Source of the DNA: Wenzhouxiangella sp.
GTDB taxonomy: Bacteria; Pseudomonadota; Gammaproteobacteria; Xanthomonadales; Wenzhouxiangellaceae
DNA length: 41,876 nt
Reading direction: 5' to 3'
NCBI GenBank assembly: GCA_007128175.1
Contig: SKXY01000287.1
Coordinates: forward strand, 1-41,876
Part shown: piece by piece, positions 8,601-17,131 of the stretch
Layout of the letters: the number at the start of each line of letters is the position of its first letter
Position numbering within the stretch: the first letter of the stretch is position 1
Notes under the pieces: generated by a model
Seen by the model: only the letters and a program-made list of their open reading frames with translations
The model's database searches: none
Told to the model about the DNA's origin: nothing
Program-made: the position numbers and the translations under genes

Positions 8601-10360
8601 ACAACGGCGAACGCATGACCGGCCGCCAGGTCTATGCTCGGCTGCTTTCCCACGTCCTTCGCCAGCGCGCAATATTTGCACTTGCATTGTTTGCCGTTGC
8701 GCTGGACGCGGCCGGGCAGGGGCTGTTCTTCTACCTGCTGCGCCCCTTGATCGACGAGACTATCGCGGCACCTGATCCGACCTTCAACTTCACCTTGCCG
8801 GCGCTGGTGTTCGGCGCGGTGTTCTTGCGCATCGTCGGCAATTTCGGCGGGGAGTTCGGCATGCAGTGGGTCGGACGTCGCCTGATTGCCGACTTGCGCG
8901 GAGAACTCTTCTACCGTTATCTCGAGCTGCCGGCTGAATATTTCGATCGCGAGTCCTCGGGGCAGATGATTTCGCGCGTGACATATAACACCGAGCAGGT
9001 TGCCGAGGCGGCCACCAAGGCCCTGATCGGCGTGGCTCGCGATGTGCTCACCATCGTTGCGCTGGTTGGTGTGATGCTGATCCAATCCTGGCGTCTTACG
9101 CTGACCATGTTGTTGCTGGTGCCGGTCATCGCCCTGATCGTGACCGTGATCAGCCACCGTTTCCGCAAGATATCCACCAGCATTCAGGATTCCATGGGAG
9201 ACGTAACCCACGTCACCGAGGAGGCGGTCAACGGCCACCAGGTGATCAAGATTTTCGGAGGTCAGCCCCAGGAGCGTGAGAACTTTCACGTCATCAATGA
9301 CCGCAACAGGCGACTGCACCTGCGCCTGGTCGCCACCCAGCTGGTGTCCTCCTCGCTTGTGCAACTGGCCGCCGGGCTTGCCGTCATTCTGCTGCTGATT
9401 ATTGCCGCCAGCCAGTTGATGGATACGGAAGTGACTGCCGGCATTTTCATGTCGGTACTGGCTGCCATGGCCGCCTGCATCCCGCCGCTCAAGCGCCTGA
9501 CCAAGATGCACGTGATGATCGAAAAGGGGGTGGCAGCCGCCAACAGCATTTTCAGGCTGATCGATACTCCCGCCGAGGCCGATGACGGCACGGCCGACCC
9601 TGAGCGTGTCAGCGGCAGGATCGAATTTCGCTCCGTGAACTTCACCTATCCGAGTGGCGAGCGTCCTGCGCTGGAAGAGATCGATCTGGAGATCGGCGCT
9701 GGCCAGGTCACGGCCTTGGTTGGACGTTCAGGCTCCGGCAAGAGCACACTGGTCAAGCTGTTGCCCCGCTTCTATCTCCCGACCAGCGGTCAAATCCTGG
9801 TCGACGGCATCAACATCGTCGATTTCAAGCTGGCCGCGCTGCGTCGCCAGATCGCGATGGTCAGCCAGGACGTCGTGCTGTTCAACGACAGTGTGGCGCG
9901 CAACATCGCCTACGGCGCCTCGGCGTCAGCCTCGCGCGAGGAAATTCTGGCGGCGGCCAGGGCTGCACATGCCATGGAGTTCATCGAACGCCTGCCGCAG
10001 GGTCTGGATACGCCGATCGGGGAAGACGGTGGGCTGCTTTCGGGCGGGCAACGCCAGCGCATCGCGATTGCCCGTGCACTGCTGAAGGACGCGCCCATCC
10101 TGATCCTCGATGAGGCCACCTCGGCGCTGGACGCCGAGTCCGAGCAGACCGTTCAGGCCGCCCTGGACAACCTCATGCGCGACCGAACCACGCTGGTCAT
10201 CGCCCATCGCCTGGCGACGGTACAGAAAGCCGACCGGGTGGTGGTGCTGGACCATGGCCGGGTGATCGAATCCGGTACGCACCAGGAGCTTGTCGAGCGT
10301 GACAACGGGCTTTACCAGTACCTGCACCGATTGCAGCTGGCCGGCAGCCAGCCCGACTGA
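8597..10360 (+). CDS. msbA: Lipid A export ABC transporter MsbA
   Basis: Homodimeric inner-membrane flippase for lipid A-core. The 587-residue half-transporter has six predicted membrane helices in the first 325 residues and one nucleotide-binding domain. Walker A GRSGSGKST is at 376-384, the signature reads LLSGGQRQRIAIARAL, Walker B ILILDEATSALD, and the switch histidine is in VIAHRLATV. Direct coupling to lpxK (shared A in TGATG) and to exbD supports MsbA over a general multidrug exporter. Start ATG overlaps exbD. Confidence 0.95.
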   Translation: MNNGERMTGRQVYARLLSHVLRQRAIFALALFAVALDAAGQGLFFYLLRPLIDETIAAPDPTFNFTLPALVFGAVFLRIVGNFGGEFGMQWVGRRLIADLRGELFYRYLELPAEYFDRESSGQMISRVTYNTEQVAEAATKALIGVARDVLTIVALVGVMLIQSWRLTLTMLLLVPVIALIVTVISHRFRKISTSIQDSMGDVTHVTEEAVNGHQVIKIFGGQPQERENFHVINDRNRRLHLRLVATQLVSSSLVQLAAGLAVILLLIIAASQLMDTEVTAGIFMSVLAAMAACIPPLKRLTKMHVMIEKGVAAANSIFRLIDTPAEADDGTADPERVSGRIEFRSVNFTYPSGERPALEEIDLEIGAGQVTALVGRSGSGKSTLVKLLPRFYLPTSGQILVDGINIVDFKLAALRRQIAMVSQDVVLFNDSVARNIAYGASASASREEILAAARAAHAMEFIERLPQGLDTPIGEDGGLLSGGQRQRIAIARALLKDAPILILDEATSALDAESEQTVQAALDNLMRDRTTLVIAHRLATVQKADRVVVLDHGRVIESGTHQELVERDNGLYQYLHRLQLAGSQPD

Positions 10361-11355
10361 TGGGACGGATTCGGGACGGGATCGAGCGTTATTTCAACCG
10401 GGTGTGGTACGACGACAGGCAGCCCGGGTTGGGCTGGCGTGCCTTGTCCGGGTTGTATGGGCTGGCCGCACGCGAGGGAACTGACGAAGATGGCCAGGGG
10501 CCGCCCGGGCCGGTCATCGTGGTCGGCAACATCACCGTTGGCGGCGGCGGAAAGACGCCGGTGGTGGCGGCACTGGCCACGGCACTGGTCGATGATGGCT
10601 GGCGCGTAGCGATCATCAGCCGCGGCTATGGTGGACAGTCGCCATCACAACCATTGCGCGTTCAGGCCGGTGACAACCCGCATGTCTGCGGTGACGAGCC
10701 CCTGTTGCTGGCCAGATCCACCGGCTGCCCGGTCTGGGTCTGTCGCAAGCGCAAGCTGGCCATGCAGGCAGCATTCGATGCCGGAGCCGAAGTGGTGATG
10801 TCCGACGATGGCTTGCAGCATACGGCCTTGCCGAGAAGCTTCGAGATCTGCGTGATCGACGAGTCGCGCGGCTTCGGGAATGGTCGCTTGTTGCCAGCTG
10901 GGCCTTTGAGGCAACCGCTCGAGCGTCTGGAAAGGGTCGACCTGGTGTTGCGCAAGCGAACCGGCCCATCTTCCGAGCGTACCGACCTGCCGGGAATGGC
11001 TTTTGTCATCGAGCCGGGCAAGGTCTACCGACTCGGCGATCACCAGCCGGTCGACCTGGAAAGCAGACAGCCGTTCGATGCGGTTTGCGGTATCGCCAAC
11101 CCGGACAGTTTCTTCGCCACGCTGACGTTGCTCGGCCTGCGATTCCGACGCCATGCATTTCCCGATCACCATGCCTTCCGTGCATCCGAGCTGGCCGGAC
11201 TGGACGGACCGTTGGTCGTCACCGAAAAGGACGCCGTCAAACTTGAGGGGCTGGTCGGATTGCCGGAAACCCTGGTGTTGCCGATCGGGGCACGTTTGCC
11301 AGCAGCGGTGCTGGAGGCGGTCAAGAGACATGTGGGAGAATTCCAGAAGCCATGA
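10360..11355 (+). CDS. lpxK: Tetraacyldisaccharide 4'-kinase LpxK
   Basis: Phosphorylates the 4' position of tetraacyldisaccharide-1-phosphate to make lipid IVA on the inner face of the inner membrane. The 331 residues begin with the amphipathic region typical of LpxK. A P-loop variant VGNITVGGGGKTPVV follows (about 55-69). Later motifs are ISRGYGG, SDDGLQH and VTEKDAVKL, all characteristic of the family. The first base of its ATG is the last base of the msbA stop, and its own stop overlaps kdsB. The small Trm112-like protein (YcaR) that often lies between lpxK and kdsB is absent. Confidence 0.96.
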   Translation: MGRIRDGIERYFNRVWYDDRQPGLGWRALSGLYGLAAREGTDEDGQGPPGPVIVVGNITVGGGGKTPVVAALATALVDDGWRVAIISRGYGGQSPSQPLRVQAGDNPHVCGDEPLLLARSTGCPVWVCRKRKLAMQAAFDAGAEVVMSDDGLQHTALPRSFEICVIDESRGFGNGRLLPAGPLRQPLERLERVDLVLRKRTGPSSERTDLPGMAFVIEPGKVYRLGDHQPVDLESRQPFDAVCGIANPDSFFATLTLLGLRFRRHAFPDHHAFRASELAGLDGPLVVTEKDAVKLEGLVGLPETLVLPIGARLPAAVLEAVKRHVGEFQKP

Positions 11356-12095
11356 ACCAGTTTCACGTCATCGTTCCGGCCCGTATGGCCTCCTCGCGTC
11401 TCGAGCGCAAGCCGCTGGTTGATCTTGGCGGCAAACCACTTATCGTCAGGGTGCTAGAGCGCGCCCGTGCCTGTGGGGCACTGAGCGTGCACGTGGCTAC
11501 CGATAGCGAGGAGATCGCTGGCGTGGTTGAAGCCGCCGGTGGAGAGGCCCTGATCACCTCGGCACATCATCGCTGCGGAACCGACCGACTTTCGGAGGCG
11601 GCGCAATTGCTCGGTCTGGCCGACGATGCCATCGTGGTCAATCTGCAAGGCGACGAACCCGAAATGCCGCCAGCCTGCATTCAGCAGGTGTCACGGCTGC
11701 TCGAGAATCACCCGGGCGCGAGCATGGCCACGCTGTGGTGGCCCATCGATCGAGAGTCCGACTGGCTTGACCCCAACGTGGTCAAACTGGTGACCGATGC
11801 CGGCGGCAAGGCACTGTATTTCTCGCGTGCGCCGATTCCACACGTGCGTGACGGTGACTGGTCCCAGACGCAGGCACGTCGACACATCGGGCTCTATGCC
11901 TACCGTGCCGGAGCCCTGTCGGCGTGGCCCGATCTGGCGGCCAGCGCACTCGAGATCGCGGAGTCACTGGAGCAGTTGCGGGCATTGGAGGCCGGCTGGA
12001 GCATCGTCTGCGAGCAGGCCGTGGCTGCCGTACCCCCGGGTATCGACACGCCAGCCGATGTCCGGCGCTACCTCGGGCGTATCGACGCGCTCTGA
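11352..12095 (+). CDS. kdsB: 3-deoxy-manno-octulosonate cytidylyltransferase KdsB
   Basis: Activates KDO with CTP to give CMP-KDO for lipopolysaccharide core synthesis in the cytoplasm. The 247-residue protein has the nucleotidyltransferase start FHVIVPARMASSRLERKPL, the family stretch RCGTDRLSEA and the metal-site motif VVNLQGDEP. Later motifs are LYFSRAPIPH and the C-terminal GIDTPADV. It overlaps lpxK by four bases and follows the lipid A genes in a functionally coherent order. Confidence 0.96.
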   Translation: MNQFHVIVPARMASSRLERKPLVDLGGKPLIVRVLERARACGALSVHVATDSEEIAGVVEAAGGEALITSAHHRCGTDRLSEAAQLLGLADDAIVVNLQGDEPEMPPACIQQVSRLLENHPGASMATLWWPIDRESDWLDPNVVKLVTDAGGKALYFSRAPIPHVRDGDWSQTQARRHIGLYAYRAGALSAWPDLAASALEIAESLEQLRALEAGWSIVCEQAVAAVPPGIDTPADVRRYLGRIDAL

Positions 12096-12121
12096 GCGCA
12101 GGGTTGCGCTAGACTGGGAGT

Positions 12122-12178
12122 CGAAATCGCTTTATAAAGACATTCAGGTTCTTGTTATAACCTTATGGAAAGTATACT
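12122..12178 (+). promoter_or_regulatory. AT-rich initiation region of the phosphatase gene
   Basis: Between kdsB and the phosphatase gene the base composition turns abruptly AT-rich. Three 8-bp palindromes occur in 48 bases: TTTATAAA (12131-12138), GTTATAAC (12154-12161) and, just inside the gene, AGTATACT (12171-12178). TTATAA at 12132 could be a -10 box, but no -35 at proper spacing is convincing. No Shine-Dalgarno precedes the ATG at 12165. Confidence 0.3.
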
Positions 12179-12635
12179 TTTTGTTTGTCTGGGAAATATC
12201 TGCCGTAGCCCGACGGCCAAGGCGGTGTTCGACCACAAGCTGCAACGGGCCGGTATCAGTCTGAGAACCGACTCGGCGGGCACGACCGGCTACCACCAGG
12301 GCAGTCCGCCCGATCCGCGCGCCATACATGCTGCCAGCGAGTGGGGGCTGGATATCAGCACCGAGCGTGCCAGGATCGTCACTGTTGAGGATTTCAGTCG
12401 GTTCGAGCGAATCTATGCCATGGACCGTTCCAACCTCGCTGATCTGCACGAGCGGATGCCGGACGGGGCCACCGCCAGGCTCGACCTGCTGATGAACCTG
12501 GCGCCGGACTACGGCCTGGACGAGGTCCCGGATCCATACTACGGCGGCGAAGAGGGCTTTCGGCAGGTGCTCGATATGCTGGAAACGGCGGCCGATCGCC
12601 TGATCGAGGAACTGGGAGCCGCTTCGCGTTCATGA
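12165..12635 (+). CDS. Low-molecular-weight protein-tyrosine phosphatase
   Basis: Cytoplasmic phosphatase of the LMW-PTP family, which removes phosphate from tyrosines, often of envelope-polysaccharide kinases. The 156 residues carry the P-loop CLGNICRS at 9-16, with the nucleophile cysteine at 9 and the arginine at 15. The general-acid aspartate is in DPYYGG near 124. No tyrosine kinase gene is near, so the substrate is unknown; a phosphatase next to kdsB also occurs in Pseudomonas. The first dozen codons (ATA, AGT, CTT, TTT, GTT, TGT) are AT-rich and unlike the rest of the gene, and there is no Shine-Dalgarno. Its stop overlaps uvrC by four bases. Confidence 0.93.
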   Translation: MESILFVCLGNICRSPTAKAVFDHKLQRAGISLRTDSAGTTGYHQGSPPDPRAIHAASEWGLDISTERARIVTVEDFSRFERIYAMDRSNLADLHERMPDGATARLDLLMNLAPDYGLDEVPDPYYGGEEGFRQVLDMLETAADRLIEELGAASRS

Positions 12636-14455
12636 GCCGTTTCGACGGCCGTGCCTTCGCCCGCAGCCTGTCGACCGGGCCCGGTGTCTACCTGATGCGC
12701 GATGTCGACGGCAAGGTGCTTTACGTGGGCAAAGCGCGCAACCTGCAACGGCGCGTGTCCAGCTACTTCACCCGCCAGCAGCGCAGTCCGCGCATCGAGT
12801 TGATGCTGCGCAAGGTGGCTTCAATGGAGGTCAGCCTTACCCGTACCGAGGCCGAGGCCCTGCTGCTGGAAAACGAGTGGATCAAGGCCCATCGCCCGCG
12901 CTTCAACGTCAGCCTGCGCGATGACAAGAGTTACCCCTGGATTCGCCTGGAGGCGGGCCACGAATTTCCCCGCATCGGATTTTACCGAGGTTCGCGCAAG
13001 CCGCCGCATCGCTATTTCGGTCCGTACTCGAGCGCGGGCTCGGTGCGCGAAGCGCTTAACCAGATCTACCGGCTTTTCGGCATCCGCCAGTGCCGCGATA
13101 CGGTATTCGCCAACCGCACACGTCCCTGCCTGCAGTACCAGATCAATCGCTGTACCGCCCCTTGCGTGGGCTATATCAGCCAGGAGGCTTATCGCCGCGA
13201 CGTGCAGGCGGCCGTGCGCTTCCTCCAGGGGCGTGACGAGGAAGTCATCGAGTACCTGGCCGAACGTATGGAAGAGGCCAGCGATAACCTTGAGTTCGAG
13301 CGCGCCGCGCAGTTCCGCGACCGCATCCGCAGCATGCAGAAGGTGCGCGCCAGCCAGTTCGTGACCGGTGGCTCCAGCGATCTGGATGTCATTGGCATGA
13401 GCATCCTGCCGGCGCGGGCGGCACTGCACGTGGTGGAATTCCGCCATGGCCGCAACGTCGGTGGTCGCACTTACTTTCCCGGCAACCTGCACGAGGACAT
13501 GGACGAGGCCGAGATCATGTCCGCCTTTCTCGGCCAGTACTACGCCGAGCGCCGTCCACCGCCGGAGATTCTCCTGTCGCAGTCGCCGCGCGAACCCAAG
13601 CTGTGGGAAGAGGCGCTGGGCAGCCATCGGGAGGCACTGGTGAAGCTGCGTTGGCGCCTGCGTGGTGAACGTGCCGAATGGGTGCGGCTGGCCGTGGCCA
13701 ATGCCGACGATGCCTTGCGCCGGCGCCTGGCCGAGCGCGACCAGATCGGCACCGGGCTGGCTGCATTGGCCGACCTGCTGGAGCTGCCGACCCCGCCGGA
13801 ACGTATCGAGTGCTTCGACATTTCCCACATATCCGGAACCGAGACGGTCGGTTCCTGTGTGGTGTTCGGGCCGACGGGGGCCGACAAGAAAGCCTACCGC
13901 CGCTACAACATCCACGACATCGCACCAGGTGACGATTACGCAGCGATGGGGCAGGTGCTCGGGCGTCGTTACGGTCGGGTACTGGAGCAGGAGGATACCT
14001 TGCCCGACCTCGTCATTATCGACGGCGGCAAGGGTCAGCTCGGCCGGGCGCGCGAAGTCATGGAGGAACTGGGGCTGGACGCCGTGCCGCTGCTTGGGGT
14101 CGCCAAGGGTCCGGCGCGAAGGGCAGGATACGAGACCCTGATTTTCGGGGGGCGCGAGGCCGTGCCCGGCCCGCACGACCCGGTGTCGCACCTGATCCAG
14201 CAGATTCGCGACGAGGCCCATCGCTTCGCCATCACCGGCCACCGCAAGCGCCGCCAGAAGCGTGCCCAGGCCTCACCGCTGGAACAAGTGCCCGGAATCG
14301 GGCCGAAACGCCGACAGCAACTGCTCAAGCACTTCGGCGGCCTGCAGGGGCTGATCAGTGCCGGCGTCGACGAGATCGAGCGTGTTCCCGGAATTTCCAG
14401 AAAGCTTGCCGAGCAGATCGCCAGTCACCTGCAACAGTCTTCCGGGAAGGCATGA
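12632..14455 (+). CDS. uvrC: Excinuclease ABC subunit C (UvrC)
   Basis: Makes both incisions in nucleotide excision repair together with UvrB. The 607-residue protein shows in order the GIY-YIG nuclease domain (about 12-95; GVYLMRDVDGKVLYVGKA), a cysteine-containing segment (RPCLQYQINRCTAPCVGY) and the UVR motif (about 205-240). The RNase H-like second nuclease domain follows (ECFDISHISG, VIIDGGKGQL), and a C-terminal helix-hairpin-helix pair (about 550-600; LEQVPGIGPKRRQQLLKHFGG) ends it. Length is standard. Its ATG overlaps the phosphatase stop. pgsA follows, the common uvrC-pgsA order of gammaproteobacteria. Confidence 0.97.
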   Translation: MSRFDGRAFARSLSTGPGVYLMRDVDGKVLYVGKARNLQRRVSSYFTRQQRSPRIELMLRKVASMEVSLTRTEAEALLLENEWIKAHRPRFNVSLRDDKSYPWIRLEAGHEFPRIGFYRGSRKPPHRYFGPYSSAGSVREALNQIYRLFGIRQCRDTVFANRTRPCLQYQINRCTAPCVGYISQEAYRRDVQAAVRFLQGRDEEVIEYLAERMEEASDNLEFERAAQFRDRIRSMQKVRASQFVTGGSSDLDVIGMSILPARAALHVVEFRHGRNVGGRTYFPGNLHEDMDEAEIMSAFLGQYYAERRPPPEILLSQSPREPKLWEEALGSHREALVKLRWRLRGERAEWVRLAVANADDALRRRLAERDQIGTGLAALADLLELPTPPERIECFDISHISGTETVGSCVVFGPTGADKKAYRRYNIHDIAPGDDYAAMGQVLGRRYGRVLEQEDTLPDLVIIDGGKGQLGRAREVMEELGLDAVPLLGVAKGPARRAGYETLIFGGREAVPGPHDPVSHLIQQIRDEAHRFAITGHRKRRQKRAQASPLEQVPGIGPKRRQQLLKHFGGLQGLISAGVDEIERVPGISRKLAEQIASHLQQSSGKA

Positions 14456-14524
14456 AGCCAGTGGCTGGAAAGCCGGCCAGGTGAATCCAGGCAACAAACA
14501 ATCGAATCGACGAACAAACGCACA

Positions 14525-14548
14525 CCCGACTGCGGGATAATAGTCGGG
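14525..14548 (+). promoter_or_regulatory. Inverted repeat around a possible -10 before pgsA
   Basis: CCCGACT (14525-14531) and AGTCGGG (14542-14548) are perfect complements around a 10-base interval. The interval ends with GATAAT (14536-14541), a plausible -10 box. It could be an operator or a hairpin in the uvrC-pgsA spacer. There is no U-tract after it, so a terminator is unlikely. Confidence 0.25.
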
Positions 14549-14569
14549 CGATCCGCCGGAGAATCATTC

Positions 14570-15133
14570 TTGCACCTGACCATCCCGACCATGCTGACGC
14601 TGCTTCGCATCGTGCTGATTCCGGTGCTGGTGGTGGCGTTCTATCTGCCGGTGGAATGGGCCAATGTGCTGACCGTGATTATCTTCGTTACGGCGGCCAT
14701 CACCGACGGACTGGATGGCTGGGTCGCACGTCGCTTTGGCATGACCAGCAGTTTCGGCGCCTTTCTCGATCCGGTTGCCGACAAGCTGATGGTCGCAATT
14801 GCACTCATCCTGATCGTGCAGCGTCATCCGGAAGTGGTGATGGCCTTGTCGGCCGCGGTCATCCTCGGGCGCGAGATCACGATTTCAGCGCTGCGCGAGT
14901 GGATGGCGGCGCTGGGGGAGGCGGCCCGTGTCAAGGTCACCTGGATCGGCAAGCTCAAGACCATCCTGCAGATGGTGGCGATCGGTTTTCTGCTGTACGG
15001 CGAAACGCTGTGGCTGATCCCGGTACTCGAAATCGGTCGCTGGCTGCTGGTCGCCGCAGCCATACTGACCATAGTCTCCATGCTGGCCTACCTGCGCGCT
15101 GCCTGGCCTGCCATCAGGCAGCAGTCGGAGTAA
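14570..15133 (+). CDS. pgsA: CDP-diacylglycerol-glycerol-3-phosphate 3-phosphatidyltransferase
   Basis: Integral membrane enzyme that makes phosphatidylglycerol phosphate from CDP-diacylglycerol and glycerol 3-phosphate. The 187 residues contain the CDP-alcohol phosphotransferase signature, starting DGLDGWVARRFG (about 46-57) and ending with FLDPVADK, plus several membrane helices. I chose a TTG start at 14570 (HLTIPTMLTLLRIVL), since the family begins this way and GGAG lies 8 bases upstream. The next ATG would cut into the first helix. The 114-bp gap from uvrC suggests its own control. Confidence 0.95.
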   Translation: MHLTIPTMLTLLRIVLIPVLVVAFYLPVEWANVLTVIIFVTAAITDGLDGWVARRFGMTSSFGAFLDPVADKLMVAIALILIVQRHPEVVMALSAAVILGREITISALREWMAALGEAARVKVTWIGKLKTILQMVAIGFLLYGETLWLIPVLEIGRWLLVAAAILTIVSMLAYLRAAWPAIRQQSE

Positions 15134-15152
15134 ACCGGATACAGGAATCTCA

Positions 15153-15971
15153 ATGTCGAGAAACAGGACCAATCGGGTCACCATGGCTGATAAGGCCGAC
15201 CGCCACGAACTCTATGAAGCCAGTGTCCAGGATCCCGAAACCGAACTCGAATTCGTCAGCGAAACCTTCGAGTCGTTGACCGGAAGGCCATTGCGATCGA
15301 TTCGTGAGGATTTCTGCGGCACGGCCAACACGGCTTGTCACTGGGTTCGCTCCGGTCCGGACCACAGCGCCATCGGCATCGATCTTGATGGCGATGTGCT
15401 GGAGTGGGGCAGAGCGCATCATCTTGCAGAACTGGACCGCGACGAGGCAGGTCGCATCCAGCTGCTGCAGGACAACGTCATGGCGGCAGCGACCGATCCG
15501 GTCGATGCGGTCCTGGCGATGAACTTCAGTTACTACCTGTTCACCACCCGTGAACTGCTGCGGGCCTATTTCGAAAGAGTTCGCGAGGGTCTGGTCGATG
15601 ACGGCATGCTGTTTCTGGACGCCTTCGGTGGCTACGACGCTCACCGGGAGCTCGAAGAGCGCACCGAGTACGACGAATTCACCTACGTGTGGGACCAGGC
15701 CAGCTTCGATCCGATCCACCATCACATGACCTGCCTGATTCATTTCGAGTTTCCCGACGGTTCGGAGATGAATCGGGCCTTCGAGTATTACTGGCGCCTC
15801 TGGACCCTGCCGGAGATCAGGGAGCTGCTGGTCGAAGCCGGCTATTCCGAAGTCACCGTTTACTGGGAGGGTACGGACGAGGAGAGCGGCGAAGGTGACG
15901 GCATCTACGAACCGGCCGAGACGGGAGACGCCGACGCCGGGTGGATCTGCTACCTGGTGGCAAGGAAGTAG
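15153..15971 (+). CDS. Class I SAM-dependent methyltransferase, substrate unknown
   Basis: A 272-residue soluble protein with a Rossmann-type methyltransferase fold. The SAM-binding glycine loop appears as REDFCGTANTA (about 51-61), followed by the acidic end of strand 2 in AIGIDLDGDVLEWG. A post-motif AVLAMNFSYYLF and an FLDAFGG segment are also present. The C-terminal half (about 155-272) is rich in acidic and aromatic residues and ends in a lid-like WICYLVARK. I do not recognise the substrate. ATG at 15153 has AGGAA upstream; an ATG ten codons later is possible. It follows pgsA by 19 bp and may be cotranscribed. Confidence 0.8.
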   Translation: MSRNRTNRVTMADKADRHELYEASVQDPETELEFVSETFESLTGRPLRSIREDFCGTANTACHWVRSGPDHSAIGIDLDGDVLEWGRAHHLAELDRDEAGRIQLLQDNVMAAATDPVDAVLAMNFSYYLFTTRELLRAYFERVREGLVDDGMLFLDAFGGYDAHRELEERTEYDEFTYVWDQASFDPIHHHMTCLIHFEFPDGSEMNRAFEYYWRLWTLPEIRELLVEAGYSEVTVYWEGTDEESGEGDGIYEPAETGDADAGWICYLVARK

Positions 15972-16010
15972 GAGCGCCCCGATTTTCGGTTCGCTCCCGT
16001 GCTTGCGCGG
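15971..16010. terminator. Candidate hairpins between convergent genes
   Basis: GGAGCG (15971-15976) pairs with CGCTCC (15992-15997), enclosing a second stem CCGA/TCGG with a TTT loop. A further GC-rich stem starts at 15996 (CCCG with CGGG). They fill the gap between the methyltransferase and the convergent PhnD-like gene and could end either transcript. U-tracts are weak. Confidence 0.35.
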
Positions 16011-16012
16011 GT

Positions 16013-17059
16013 TCAGAAAAAGCCGGTCACTTCCCGGAGCCAGTTTTCCAGGCCATCGTATTCCTGCGGATCCGCTTCGATGAAGCGTTCGATGTCCAGT
16101 TCATGCACGACGGCGTAATGGTTGTCATCGTCGTGCAGGTTCAGCAGCGCCTGCCGGATTTCCTGCTGGATTTCCTCCGGAACCGCCGGGCTTGCCGACA
16201 GCGTCAGGCCCGGAAATTCCTGCGATGTCTCGATCGTCTCCAGGTTGACATAGCGTTCGGCCAGGTTGCGCGGAGCAATGGCCGCTTCGGCCTCCATCGA
16301 GAACACGATCTCGATCGCATCCAGCCAGGAACTGGCATTGGACTGGATGATGGGCTGCTGCATCGGGTTCTCGTACCAGCGTGACAGGACCAGGTAGCCG
16401 AGGCTGGGAGAGGGCATGGACGAGACCGGGCGGCCGACGAAATCGCGCAGGCTGCCGTCGATGTAGGTCGGCGAAGCCATCAGCGAATAGGTCGTTGGTT
16501 CGGCAGCCTTGACCAGCGGCGTATAGTCATCGCGCTGCATCCGGAAGGCAGTCAGATGCGCTTCTTCGAGCACCAGGTCAGGCGTCTCGCCGCGTCGCAC
16601 GTCGAGCCAGTATCGATGGAAGTCACGTGAAATCTGCAGATCGAATCGGTACGGCGTGACATCATTGAGATAGTTCACCAGAGGGCGATAAACCAGGTCT
16701 GCCTGGTCGGGGGTGAAAATCGGATGTCCCTGCAGTATGAAAGTTTCCGGTGCACCGGCCGGTGCGGCGTCTGATTCCGGGTCCTGGGTTGGCTGCGCTT
16801 CCGTTGCTGCTTGCTCCACCGGTTCTTCTTCGGGGGCAGGGGGCGCTTCAGCGGTCTCGACTTCTGCATCGTCGGCATCGATGACTTCCTCGATCATCGG
16901 CTCGACCGGCGCCTCGCTTTCTTCGATAATCTCAGCGGCCTCGACCGCCTCTTCGGCCTCATCCTGCCCGTTTTCGTCATCCTGTGACCAGGCGATGAAC
17001 GGCGCCAGGCACAACAGCAACAGGCAGAAGCAAACAAGAGCGCGGTTTGAAGCTTTCAT
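16013..17059 (-). CDS. Orphan PhnD-like periplasmic binding protein with long acidic linker
   Basis: A 348-residue exported protein. Residues 1-25 form a signal peptide (CFCLLLLCLAPFIAWSQ, cut near 25). About 80 residues of Glu/Asp/Ala/Pro-rich linker follow (26-105). The rest (about 107-330) resembles the phosphate/phosphonate-type substrate-binding domain (PhnD-like). Visible features are FILQGHPIFTPDQADLVYRPL, the TPDLVLEEAHLTAF segment and FVGRPVSSMPSPSLGY. No ABC permease or ATPase gene is near, and the linker is unusual for a free binding protein. It may be a ligand sensor or a domain held away from the membrane. The upstream region (17060-17131) is AT-rich, with a possible minus-strand TACAAT box and AGAGGGG near the start. 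Confidence 0.75.
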   Translation of the reverse strand: MKASNRALVCFCLLLLCLAPFIAWSQDDENGQDEAEEAVEAAEIIEESEAPVEPMIEEVIDADDAEVETAEAPPAPEEEPVEQAATEAQPTQDPESDAAPAGAPETFILQGHPIFTPDQADLVYRPLVNYLNDVTPYRFDLQISRDFHRYWLDVRRGETPDLVLEEAHLTAFRMQRDDYTPLVKAAEPTTYSLMASPTYIDGSLRDFVGRPVSSMPSPSLGYLVLSRWYENPMQQPIIQSNASSWLDAIEIVFSMEAEAAIAPRNLAERYVNLETIETSQEFPGLTLSASPAVPEEIQQEIRQALLNLHDDDNHYAVVHELDIERFIEADPQEYDGLENWLREVTGFF

Positions 17060-17131
17060 TGAGATGACCCCTCTAAGTCCATGATTTGGATTGTATCGTT
17101 ATATTTGGGCTTGATATTATCACAGCCGGTT

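Noticed and set aside
12821-14242. 473-residue open frame on the minus strand
   Set aside because: Antisense of uvrC; no motif.
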